64,000 bases of DNA from Bacillus sp. 2205SS5-2 (lineage in GTDB: Bacteria; Bacillota; Bacilli; Bacillales; Bacillaceae_K): positions 1 to 64,000 of the forward strand of contig NZ_JAYKTS010000015.1 of the NCBI RefSeq assembly GCF_037024155.1. The letters run 5' to 3'. The translations under genes and the position numbers were made by a program. A model generated the notes under the pieces. That model was not told the DNA's origin and did not search any database. It worked only from the letters and a program-made list of their open reading frames with translations. This document shows positions 55,673 through 63,681 of this stretch, in pieces (within the stretch, counting starts at the first letter, position 1; each line of letters starts with the position of its first letter).

Positions 55673-56602
55673 ATGAAAGTTGTTCACAACATTGCCGACC
55701 TTATTGGTGATACGCCTTTAGTTAAATTAAATTCCTTAAGTCCTTCAGATGGTGCAACAATTTATTTAAAGCTTGAGTTTTATAATCCAAGTAAAAGTGT
55801 AAAGGATCGTGCTGCCTTCCAAATGATTCTTGAAGCTGAACAAGCAGGTCTGATAAAAAAAGGAGCTACGATAATTGAACCTACTAGCGGCAACACTGGT
55901 ATCGGTCTAGCAATGAATGCAGCCGCACGAGGCTATAAATCGATTCTCGTCATGCCTGATTCTTCTACCCAAGAACGGATCAATCTACTCAAAGCCTACG
56001 GAGCGGAAGTAGTGCTAACACCTAGCGCTGAAAAAATGCCTGGTGCCATCAAAAAGGCGGAAGAACTGGTAAAAACGACCCCAAATAGTTTTATGCCGAT
56101 GCAATTTAAAAATCAAGCCAACCCAAATGCTCACCGCAAAACAACGGCTCTTGAGATTATTGATGGGATGAAACAGATTGGAAAACCACTCGCTGCTTTT
56201 GTCGCGACAGCTGGAACTGGTGGAACCATCACTGGAACAGGAGAAGTGTTAAGAGAGCACTATCCGAATATACAAATTCATGTGGTAGAACCTGCTGGGT
56301 CACCCGTTCTCTCAGGAGGAAAACCCGGGAAGCATAAGCTAGTGGGCACGAGTCCTGGCTTTATCCCGCCCATTCTAAATCAATCCATATATGATAAAAT
56401 CCATAAAATAAAAGATGAAGAAGCATATGATATCACACGCAGATTAGCAAAAGAAGAAGGGATTTTAGTTGGCCCTTCCTCAGGAGCTGCTTGTTATACA
56501 GCCATTGAAATCGCCAAAACCCTCACCCCTGAGGATGTGGTAATTGGGATAGCTTGTGATACTGGCGAACGCTATCTTTCAAGTGACGTGTTTACGAAGT
56601 AA
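55673..56602 (+). CDS. ytkP: Cysteine synthase family protein YtkP
   Basis: A PLP-dependent O-acetylserine sulfhydrylase-like protein. The PLP lysine is in PSKSVKDRAA (about 38-47), the substrate loop is EPTSGNTGIGLA, and the phosphate loop is TAGTGGTITGTG. 309 residues. B. subtilis has the main enzyme CysK elsewhere and this paralogue here. AAAGGACG precedes the ATG. Convergent with dat. Confidence 0.92.
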   Translation: MKVVHNIADLIGDTPLVKLNSLSPSDGATIYLKLEFYNPSKSVKDRAAFQMILEAEQAGLIKKGATIIEPTSGNTGIGLAMNAAARGYKSILVMPDSSTQERINLLKAYGAEVVLTPSAEKMPGAIKKAEELVKTTPNSFMPMQFKNQANPNAHRKTTALEIIDGMKQIGKPLAAFVATAGTGGTITGTGEVLREHYPNIQIHVVEPAGSPVLSGGKPGKHKLVGTSPGFIPPILNQSIYDKIHKIKDEEAYDITRRLAKEEGILVGPSSGAACYTAIEIAKTLTPEDVVIGIACDTGERYLSSDVFTK

Positions 56603-56603
56603 A

Positions 56604-56638
56604 AAAACGTGGATGAAATCTGTTCATCCACGTTTTTT
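56604..56638. terminator. Shared terminator of ytkP and dat
   Basis: AAAACGTGGATGAA and TTCATCCACGTTTTTT pair around a five-base loop between two convergent genes. Confidence 0.92.
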
Positions 56639-56646
56639 ACGTTTTT

Positions 56647-57495
56647 CTAGGAGGTTTTTTTATTAATACCGTTGTAGAAGCATTCCTGTAATAAGGTCAC
56701 TACTGTTCCTGGCTTTCCATCTCCAATAACTTTGTCGTCTATTTGGATAATCGGCATGATTTCTGAAGTTGTACTCGTAATCATAACTTCTTCCGCTGAT
56801 AACAATTCTTCAATGGTGAATTCTTCCTCTATAAAATCAATATTATTTGCCCTACATAGTTTTTTCAGTACTTTTCTTGTTATCCCCTCTAATATCAAAT
56901 TGGAGGTGGGATGGGTATATATTTTCCCACTTTTCACAATATACACATTTGAAGAAGACCCTTCTGTCACTATCTTTCCTCGGTGTAAAATAGCTTCAAA
57001 ACAACCTGCTTTAACAGCAGCTTCTTTTGCCAATAGATTTCCAAGTAAATTGAGACTCTTAATATCACATCTAAGCCATCGTATGTCTTCTTCAAGCTTA
57101 GCTTTCACACCACTTTTCAGCTGAGACAAAGGTCTTTCCAACTGATTTGTGTAAGCTATTAGAGTACCTTCTCCGTCTGACGTTGGAAAGTGATGTTGTC
57201 TCTTTGCTACACCTCTTGTCCATTGTAAATACAAAATTCCATCTTTAATGCTATTTTTGACAATTAGTTGCTCTAGCAATGAGATTAAAGTATCTTCATG
57301 GATGGTTGGTGTTAAATTTAATTTACGAGCACTCTCATATAGTCGCTCCATATGTTCCTCAAGGGTAAAAAAAGAACCGTCATATACACGAATCACTTCA
57401 TAAATGCCGTCTCCAAATTGATACCCTCGATCTTCTAAATCAACTCTGCACGAAGATCGATCAAGAATTTCCCCATTGAATAAAATTTTCTCCAT
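56647..57495 (-). CDS. dat: D-amino acid aminotransferase
   Basis: A fold-type IV PLP enzyme that interconverts D-alanine and D-glutamate, feeding cell-wall precursors. The PLP lysine lies in CDIKSLNLLGNLLAKE (about 142-157), and DRGYQFGDGIYEVIRV (about 22-37) is the family N-terminal motif. 282 residues. It follows pepV by 21 bases, so a dipeptidase and a D-amino acid transaminase share a transcript. Confidence 0.95.
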   Translation of the reverse strand: MEKILFNGEILDRSSCRVDLEDRGYQFGDGIYEVIRVYDGSFFTLEEHMERLYESARKLNLTPTIHEDTLISLLEQLIVKNSIKDGILYLQWTRGVAKRQHHFPTSDGEGTLIAYTNQLERPLSQLKSGVKAKLEEDIRWLRCDIKSLNLLGNLLAKEAAVKAGCFEAILHRGKIVTEGSSSNVYIVKSGKIYTHPTSNLILEGITRKVLKKLCRANNIDFIEEEFTIEELLSAEEVMITSTTSEIMPIIQIDDKVIGDGKPGTVVTLLQECFYNGINKKTS

Positions 57496-57516
57496 CTCCC
57501 TGTTCTCCCCTCTGTT

Positions 57517-58941
57517 TTAGTTTGACGAAGCTAATTCATAAATGGCTTGTGCATATATGGCTGTGGCTTTTAACAGGTCTTCAATATACATATATTCGTC
57601 TTTTTGGTGCGCAATATCTTCTCTTCCAGGAAAAAGTGGTCCAAAAGCAACACCAGCTGCTAATGAACGGGCATATGTTCCTCCCCCAATGGAAATTAAC
57701 TCTGCTTTTTCTCCGGTTTGCTCTTCGTATACTTTCTTCAATGTTACAATTAACTCTTCTTTTTCATCTACATGATGCGGTTTAGAGTCCGTAAAGTTTA
57801 TTATCTTATATCCATCTGAAATAAAAACAGCTTCAAGCTTCTGGATACTTTGTTCAAGATCAAATGTTACAGGATAACGCATATTAAGTCCCATTTTTCC
57901 TCCCTCATTCTTATCATATTGAAGGATTCCTACATTTATGGTTAGCGGTCCTGTGATATTGTCTTCAAAATAAACTCCTAGCTTTTCTCCATTCACATCT
58001 TGGAAGAACCACTTGGAAATGGCTAGAAGATACTTCTGTCCATTTAAGTCAAAATCAAATGTCTGTAAAAAGGCTGCTAATGCGATTCCTGCATTTTTCC
58101 CATTATTCGGGACACTTCCATGGGCAGATATCCCCTTAAGTGTAATAAACAGCTGTCCACTTTCTATATAATAGCTTCCTTCAAGTTTTTGTTTTTTTAC
58201 ATAGTCATCAAACGACTGACAAATAACGGTTGGATCAACGCCAATATTAATCACTGCTTTAGCAAAGTCTGGAACCATATTGTAACGTCTTCCCGATTGA
58301 AAGGTAACCAGTTCATATGTTGGACACTCATCTAGTTGGTTGGAAACTGTTTGGTTGACCACATCAAAATCAGCAATCCCTTTTTCTGCATAGATGATTG
58401 GAAAATCCGCATCTGGTGCGAAGCCCATTGAAGGCATTTCTTCATGTTGGAAGTAGGTATCTACACAGCGCCAATCACTTTCTTCGTCCGTGCCAATAAT
58501 CATTCTGACTCTCTTTGATAGCGGTAACTCCAGATCTTTTACAATTTTCATTGCATAGTAAGCCGCCATCGTTGGACCTTTATCATCTATCGCACCTCTA
58601 GCAAATATCTTTCCTTCTTTTATGTCGCCGCTATAAGGATCTACACTCCAGCCATCCCCTTCTGGTACGACGTCCACATGACATAATACACCCAATAATT
58701 CGTCTCCCTGACCGAACTCTAAGTGTCCAGCTACGTTTTGAACATTTTTACTGTAAAATCCATCTTTTTCACCTAGTTGCAACATAAAATCGAGTGCCTC
58801 TTTTACTCCTTCTCCAAGAGGTGCTAGGTCGGTTGCATTTTCTTCATCTAGCACACTTTTTATTTGCAATAGTGATTTGACATCTGCTAGTAAATCTTCT
58901 TTTCTTTTTTCCACTTCTTCCATCCAATTGATCGTAGTCAT
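57517..58941 (-). CDS. pepV: Dipeptidase PepV (M20 family)
   Basis: A 474-residue zinc dipeptidase. Metal ligands lie in LLGVLCHVDVVPEGDGW (His, about 86), ARGAIDDKGPTMA (Asp, about 119) and IGTDEESDWRC (Glu-Glu, about 153), with a terminal His in the GREDIAHQKDEYM segment. It could release free amino acids from cytosolic dipeptides. Upstream gene of pepV-dat. Confidence 0.95.
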   Translation of the reverse strand: MTTINWMEEVEKRKEDLLADVKSLLQIKSVLDEENATDLAPLGEGVKEALDFMLQLGEKDGFYSKNVQNVAGHLEFGQGDELLGVLCHVDVVPEGDGWSVDPYSGDIKEGKIFARGAIDDKGPTMAAYYAMKIVKDLELPLSKRVRMIIGTDEESDWRCVDTYFQHEEMPSMGFAPDADFPIIYAEKGIADFDVVNQTVSNQLDECPTYELVTFQSGRRYNMVPDFAKAVINIGVDPTVICQSFDDYVKKQKLEGSYYIESGQLFITLKGISAHGSVPNNGKNAGIALAAFLQTFDFDLNGQKYLLAISKWFFQDVNGEKLGVYFEDNITGPLTINVGILQYDKNEGGKMGLNMRYPVTFDLEQSIQKLEAVFISDGYKIINFTDSKPHHVDEKEELIVTLKKVYEEQTGEKAELISIGGGTYARSLAAGVAFGPLFPGREDIAHQKDEYMYIEDLLKATAIYAQAIYELASSN

Positions 58942-59443
58942 ACCATTTCTCCTTTATCCCGTTATAACTCGTTCCCATTCTCCACTAAAATAAATCGAAC
59001 GAATTAGTTGAGAGGTCGAGCTGGCAAAAAACGATTTGCTTGTCTAACCATCAGCGAGGAAGTTTTCCCTTTGCAAATGGAAAATTCATTTTTCACATCG
59101 TAATGATATCTATTTTAAACTCTATTCAGTGGAAATAAAAATAAAATGACAAGAAAATTGTAAAAGTGGAAATTAGTGCTCATACTTGACCCCTTTCTAT
59201 ATATACTTTAATGAACAAATATTTATTAATTGTAAATGACGATTATTTTTTTTATGAATTTCAACATTTTTCTAGTATTATTTTACGCTTAGAGGTAAAA
59301 TAGAGGTATGAAATTATCTGATTATTATACTAATTAAAGGAGTTGTTTGCTCGGAGAGAACCTAACTTTATTTGATGAACACGTCATGGACCAATCATAA
59401 CTATCCATAGCTTATGCCATAGGAAAAATGATGAGGGAGTGGT
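58942..59443. other. Gap between pepV and ytzE
   Basis: Five hundred AT-rich bases that should hold both divergent promoters. Two very short open frames with ribosome binding sites occur near the ytzE side (ATG at 59308, nine codons, after AGAGGT; TTG at 59343, ten codons, after AAAGGAG). They could be leader peptides but nothing else supports them. Confidence 0.4.
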
Positions 59444-59665
59444 TTGTTGAAACCTTCTACTAACCGAATGCTTACGCGCATTAAATCCGTTTATGTTTTT
59501 ATCAAAGACAATGAAATCGTTACAACTCAGGATATTGTCGAGGAATTTGGCATTACTCCTCGTACGGTTCAACGCGATTTAAACGTTCTAGCATACAACG
59601 ACTTGGTTGAAAGCCCAAGCCGAGGCAGATGGACAACAACTCAAAAAAAGGTCAAGATTTCTTAA
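59444..59665 (+). CDS. ytzE: Small DeoR-type helix-turn-helix protein YtzE
   Basis: A 73-residue protein that is almost only a DeoR-type winged helix (IVTTQDIVEEFGITPRTVQRDLNVL, about 25-49), without the sugar-binding domain of full-length DeoR regulators. The start is TTG with GAGGGAG upstream; an ATG eight codons in is an alternative. Followed by a strong terminator. Confidence 0.88.
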   Translation: MLKPSTNRMLTRIKSVYVFIKDNEIVTTQDIVEEFGITPRTVQRDLNVLAYNDLVESPSRGRWTTTQKKVKIS

Positions 59666-59684
59666 ACGATCCAGCAAAACAACT

Positions 59685-59712
59685 AAAACCTCACTCAATG
59701 AGTGAGGTTTTT
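59685..59712 (+). terminator. ytzE terminator
   Basis: AAAACCTCACTCA and TGAGTGAGGTTTTTT pair with a minimal loop soon after the stop codon. Confidence 0.92.
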
Positions 59713-59828
59713 TCTTATCTCTTAGACAATCCCAATCATAAAAAACTATATAGAAGAGCTTCGTCAGATAATCAAGTTGTTCATTTTCTCTCCATAATCC
59801 ATTTATTAACAAGCTGATACTACACCTT

Positions 59829-60560
59829 TCAACTATTTTTCTCCTCTTGTTGAATATTTGCAAGTAAATCTAATTCATTTTCCGTTAACTCCCGGTACTC
59901 ACCAAGAGCTAAAGACTCATCTAACTTCAAAGGACCCATTGAAATCCTCTTTAGATAAGTGACCTTTTTCCCCACAGCTTCAAACATACGCTTAACTTGA
60001 TGAAACTTTCCTTCCATAATCGTCAACAATATTTCGGATTGCTCATCAGCAGTTATGATTTCGAGTTCTCCAGGTTTGGTAACATATCCATCGTCAAGCA
60101 TAACTCCAGCTCTAAAAGCCTGAATGTCTTCTTCTGAGACCACTCCAGCTATTTCAGCGTAATACGTTTTGGGAACGTGTTTTTTTGGAGAGAGAAGCGA
60201 GTGAGATAAATGACCGTCATTCGTAATAAGTAAGAGTCCTTCAGTATCTTTATCAAGTCGCCCTACAGGGAATGGCTTTAGAACAGAATCTTCAAATTGA
60301 AGAATATCAATAACCGTCTCATCATTCCGGTCCTCTGTTGCCGAAATCACACCAGGAGGTTTATTCATCATCAAATAGACATTTTCCTTATAATGAACCT
60401 CTTCCCCGTTGATAACAACTTGATCACTCTCTGGATCAATATGCGTTTTTGCATCTTTTACTGTGGATCCATTAACGAGGACTACTCCTCCTTTTAATAA
60501 CTTTTTTGCTTCCTTCCTACTTCCATAGCCCATATTGGCTAATAATTTATCTAATCTCAT
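59829..60560 (-). CDS. RsuA-family 16S rRNA pseudouridine synthase
   Basis: An S4 RNA-binding domain (about 1-60) is followed by the RluB/RsuA catalytic domain. The catalytic aspartate is in PVGRLDKDTEGLLLITNDG, and KFHQVKRMFEAVGKKV is the second family motif. 243 residues. It corresponds to the B. subtilis ytzG/ytzF locus. RsuA makes pseudouridine 516 in 16S rRNA in E. coli; target specificity here is assumed from the family. The start at 60560 is preferred over the TTG three codons upstream. Confidence 0.92.
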   Translation of the reverse strand: MRLDKLLANMGYGSRKEAKKLLKGGVVLVNGSTVKDAKTHIDPESDQVVINGEEVHYKENVYLMMNKPPGVISATEDRNDETVIDILQFEDSVLKPFPVGRLDKDTEGLLLITNDGHLSHSLLSPKKHVPKTYYAEIAGVVSEEDIQAFRAGVMLDDGYVTKPGELEIITADEQSEILLTIMEGKFHQVKRMFEAVGKKVTYLKRISMGPLKLDESLALGEYRELTENELDLLANIQQEEKNS

Positions 60561-60673
60561 CGACCTCAATCCTTTCTATTCAAATTTCAATTAGGCAATG
60601 ACCTATACACTAGGCAACAAACTACATACGCTACTAAGGAGTGACCATAAAAAGAGCGAAAGAGGGTGTCCAT

Positions 60674-60898
60674 ATGCATTATCGACAACAATTTTCAATT
60701 CCTGAAATCCTATTTCCAAACCAACAACAACAAAACTACCCTGGCTACGGGGGAGGTGGGTATGGTGGAGAATACGGAGGCGGTGGCTACGAAAACCAAA
60801 TAGTGCGCCTAGAACGCCAAGTCCAACGCCTAAACCGCCGAGTAAACAGACTAAACAGAAGGTTAGAAAGAGTAGAAAGACAACTCGGGTACCAATAA
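60674..60898 (+). CDS. Small Gly/Tyr/Gln-rich coiled-coil protein
   Basis: A 74-residue protein with three parts: a Gln-rich N terminus (HYRQQFSIPEILFPNQQQQ), a glycine-tyrosine stretch (PGYGGGGYGGEYGGGGYENQ), and an arginine-rich coiled coil with heptad-like LNRRVNRLNRRLERVERQ. Low-complexity Gly/Tyr stretches are common in spore coat and related structural proteins of Bacillus, but I cannot assign a family. AGAGGGTG precedes the ATG. The last three codons (TAC CAA TAA) recur at every unit boundary of the repeat array that follows. Confidence 0.75.
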   Translation: MHYRQQFSIPEILFPNQQQQNYPGYGGGGYGGEYGGGGYENQIVRLERQVQRLNRRVNRLNRRLERVERQLGYQ

Positions 60899-60900
60899 AA

Positions 60901-61306
60901 GCGGAAGTGGCTGCCCAGGGACGGCAGGCTTCTGGCAGGACACGCAGTGAAGCCTGCTTCACGTAGTGGACTGACAAATGCCTGAGTCCCTAGCCACTGC
61001 AGCTAGATACCAATAAAAGCGGAGGCGGGTTGGTCAGCAGCGGCGGGCAAATGTTAGACCATGGAGAAGGTCCTGACCTTCGTAATGGGCTGTTATTTGA
61101 CCCTTAGCTGCTACCCGCCGGAGCTAGATACCAATAAATGCGGAGGCGGGTTGGTCAGCAGCGGCGGGCAAATGTTAGACCATGGAGAAGGTCCTGACCT
61201 TCGTAATGGGCTGTTATTTGACCCTTAGCTGCTACCCGCCGGAGCTAGATACCAATAAATGCGGAAGTGGCTCCTCAGGGACGGCAGGCTTCTGGCAGAG
61301 CACAGC
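60901..61306. repeat. Tandem array of GC-rich hairpin units, A-B-B-A'
   Basis: Unit A is 60901-61018 (118 bp), units B are 61019-61139 and 61140-61260 (121 bp each, identical as far as I can see), and A' is 61261-61306 (partial). Each unit begins GCGGA and complete units end AGCTAGATACCAATAAA. A can fold through AGTGGCT/AGCCACT, B through GGCGGGT/ACCCGCC. GC content is far above the neighbourhood. No open frame is supported. Confidence 0.85.
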
Positions 61307-61336
61307 CTCACTCCAATAACTCACATACGTAAATCG

Positions 61337-61371
61337 AAAGAGGTCTCTTCCAATAGAAAGACCTCTTTTTT
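61337..61371 (+). terminator. Terminator after the GC-rich array
   Basis: AAAGAGGTCT and AGACCTCTTT pair, followed by TTTTT. No terminator is seen between the small Gly-rich gene and this one, so the array would form the gene's 3' untranslated region. Confidence 0.8.
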
Positions 61372-61404
61372 AAGCTTTTTTTTAATATTTATTGCTTTTG
61401 TTAA

Positions 61405-61566
61405 GGACTCTTTTCGTATACATTGTTGCTATTTCATCTGATTTTAGATTCTATCCTTCTTTTTGTTGTTTATATTCACCAAAAATAGACCAAAAAATGC
61501 CCGAAACAAAGTTGTTTACCAGTCTATTGACTGGTTCGAAAAGTAAAAGTCTTTGTGAAAACAGCC
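61405..61566. repeat. MITE family copy 15
   Basis: The ends are GGACTCTTTTCGTATACATT and, inverted, GGCTGTTTTCACAAAGACTT. It has an A-type core (CCAAAAATAGACCAAAAAAT, then GCCCGAAACAAAG). It is flanked by TTGTTAA on both sides (7 bp; the eighth base depends on the exact boundary). Confidence 0.88.
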
Positions 61567-61743
61567 TTGTTAAAAAACACTTTTTGTATTTTTCAGGTCA
61601 AGTACACATCACTATGAAAAAGGAACTCCATAGATTCACCGAATATAATCCACGTTTACTCGGTTATGTTTCACATTCCTCACACTAGGTCCACAATATG
61701 GTGGAAAAGAAAAGCAATAATATTTATCTTGAACAAACTTTAT

Positions 61744-63363
61744 CTATGATCCTAAGCGTAATTTTCTTCTTAGCTTTGTCGCACGAGCACCAAATAACTT
61801 ATCAATTAAATGACTTCTAAATCCTAGATAAAAATAAACGACCACGCCAACACTCCCACAAATGGAGACGATTATTGTCGCCGAGAAGGTATTCGCTGGA
61901 CTTAAGAACAGTTGCAGTAGAAGATAGATTATCCAGACAACAAAGGCCATCACGCCATTAAAAGCACCCATTAACAGCACTCTTCTAAAAATCATCGTAA
62001 ATTTATATTCAGCGTAATGACGGATGACCACTAGGTTAATGATAATGGCAATCAAATATCCTAAAGTGGTCGCAATAATCGCCCCTTGCGTTTCAAATGC
62101 TTTAATCAGAGGGATATTTAGTACCAACTTAACTAGCAACCCGACTAACAAACTTAAAATCGTATATTTTTGCTCATTGATTCCTTGAAGAATGGCCGCT
62201 GTTACAGCAAACAACGCAAAAAGAATGGCCACTGGAGCATATGCCCTTAAAACTTCTGTGCCTAACTCACTATGCGCATAAAAAATCGTGTAGGCTGGCT
62301 CTGCAAGTATCGATATTCCGACCGCAGCTGGGATGGTTAAATACAACAACACTTGAAACGTTTGATCAAGTTGTTGTTTCAATTCACGACGATCGTTTTT
62401 GATGAATGACTCTGTCACTAAAGGAATCAAGGTCATGGAAAACGCCGTAGCCAGTGAAACAGGAATGATCACCAACTTATGAGAACTAAAGTTTAAAACT
62501 CCAAATGCTCTGTCCGCACCTGCCGCAAGTCCAATTGCTCCCATTGCTTTATTAAAGGTAAATTGATCAATAATTTGGAATAATGGATTGGCTAGTCCGA
62601 CAAAAACAAATGGAACGGAATAAATCAGAATTTCTTTGTACATTTCTTTATACGAAACATCGATGCTTCCTGGATTCTCTTCCAACATCGTATCGAGTCC
62701 GGGTTTTCGTTTGAACCAATACCAACCCAGAATTGCCAATGAAGCGATACCTCCAACCGTTGCCGCAAACGTCGCCACCGCAATCGCAGTGGTTAAATTC
62801 CCATCCATCAAGTTAAGAACCACATAAACTCCTGCCAATAAAAAGGCGATTCGAACAATTTGCTCCACCACTTGAGAAACGGCAGAAGGTCCCATCGATT
62901 GATGACCTTGAAAAAAACCACGAATTAAACTCATAAAAGGAATAATGATTAACGCGAAGCTGACAGCCCGGATAACGGTCGTCACATCAGCAACGGCTAC
63001 TTTTTGTTCATCATTTGGAATCGTGATTTCCGCCAAAAAAGGAGCCGATACATACATCACTATAAATGACAATATTCCCGTTAAGGTCATCACAAGCAGT
63101 CCTGAACGAAACAGCTTCCTTCCCACTTCATATTCACCTAGCGTATTATACTTCGAAATAAACTTTGATACAGCTAAAGGAACACCAGCTGTAGCAACTG
63201 TTAAAAATATCGTATATGGTGTGTAGCCATATGTATATAAAGCGGCGTTATCCTCTCCACCTATGAGGGCGTAAAACGGAATCACATAAAACAACCCTAG
63301 AAATTTGGAAATATACGTTCCTAACGATAAAATAAGGGTACCTCTAAATAATTTGGATGACAT
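61744..63363 (-). CDS. murJ: Lipid II flippase MurJ-type, YtgP
   Basis: A 539-residue MOP/MATE-superfamily protein with about 14 transmembrane helices. It starts MSSKLFRGTLILSLGTYISKF and has the charged residues in helices typical of this group (VGRKLFRSGL, LIRGFFQGHQSMGPSA). In B. subtilis YtgP is the MurJ that moves lipid II across the membrane, with Amj as a backup. The start at 63363 has AGGTAGAG upstream; 24 upstream in-frame codons are not used. Divergent from ytfP, with a MITE copy between. Confidence 0.92.
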   Translation of the reverse strand: MSSKLFRGTLILSLGTYISKFLGLFYVIPFYALIGGEDNAALYTYGYTPYTIFLTVATAGVPLAVSKFISKYNTLGEYEVGRKLFRSGLLVMTLTGILSFIVMYVSAPFLAEITIPNDEQKVAVADVTTVIRAVSFALIIIPFMSLIRGFFQGHQSMGPSAVSQVVEQIVRIAFLLAGVYVVLNLMDGNLTTAIAVATFAATVGGIASLAILGWYWFKRKPGLDTMLEENPGSIDVSYKEMYKEILIYSVPFVFVGLANPLFQIIDQFTFNKAMGAIGLAAGADRAFGVLNFSSHKLVIIPVSLATAFSMTLIPLVTESFIKNDRRELKQQLDQTFQVLLYLTIPAAVGISILAEPAYTIFYAHSELGTEVLRAYAPVAILFALFAVTAAILQGINEQKYTILSLLVGLLVKLVLNIPLIKAFETQGAIIATTLGYLIAIIINLVVIRHYAEYKFTMIFRRVLLMGAFNGVMAFVVWIIYLLLQLFLSPANTFSATIIVSICGSVGVVVYFYLGFRSHLIDKLFGARATKLRRKLRLGS

Positions 63364-63447
63364 ATAATCTCTACCTACTATCTTAGTCAAAATATACACT
63401 ATGTGTAGTGTACACTTCTGTCTCTCGAATGACAATTTTTTTAATAA

Positions 63448-63609
63448 GGCTGTATTCGTAAGTCTCTTTCGTATACATTGTTGCTCTTTAGTCTTATTTT
63501 AGATGGATTCCTCCATTTTTGCTGTTTCTTTCCATCAAAAATAGACGGAAAGAAAGGTGTGTTGCTATCCGTTTTGTATGCTAGAGCAACACAGTATGCG
63601 AAAAGATCC
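63448..63609. repeat. MITE family copy 16, perfect 8-bp target duplication
   Basis: The 162-bp copy is flanked by TTTAATAA (63440-63447 and 63610-63617). The left side is composite: GGCTGTATTCGTAAG is followed at once by a second end-like stretch, TCTCTTTCGTATACATTGTT. The inverted right end is GGATCTTTTCGCATACTGTG. It lies in the murJ-ytfP divergent promoter region (63364-63681). Confidence 0.93.
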
Positions 63610-63681
63610 TTTAATAAACATTGCTCATTCCTTAAAACCGTCATAAAATAGGAAAAGCACTTAAAAAGTTGGTGAAAAACA

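Noticed and set aside
60603-60977. A 124-codon minus-strand frame over the small Gly-rich gene
   Set aside because: It is an antisense shadow of the Gly-rich frame, which has a proper ribosome binding site and coiled-coil pattern.
60901-61306. Possible CRISPR array
   Set aside because: The units are 118-121 bp tandem copies with no short repeat/unique spacer pattern and no cas genes nearby.
61392-61688. A 98-codon open frame downstream of the GC-rich array
   Set aside because: Most of it is MITE sequence; low coding character.
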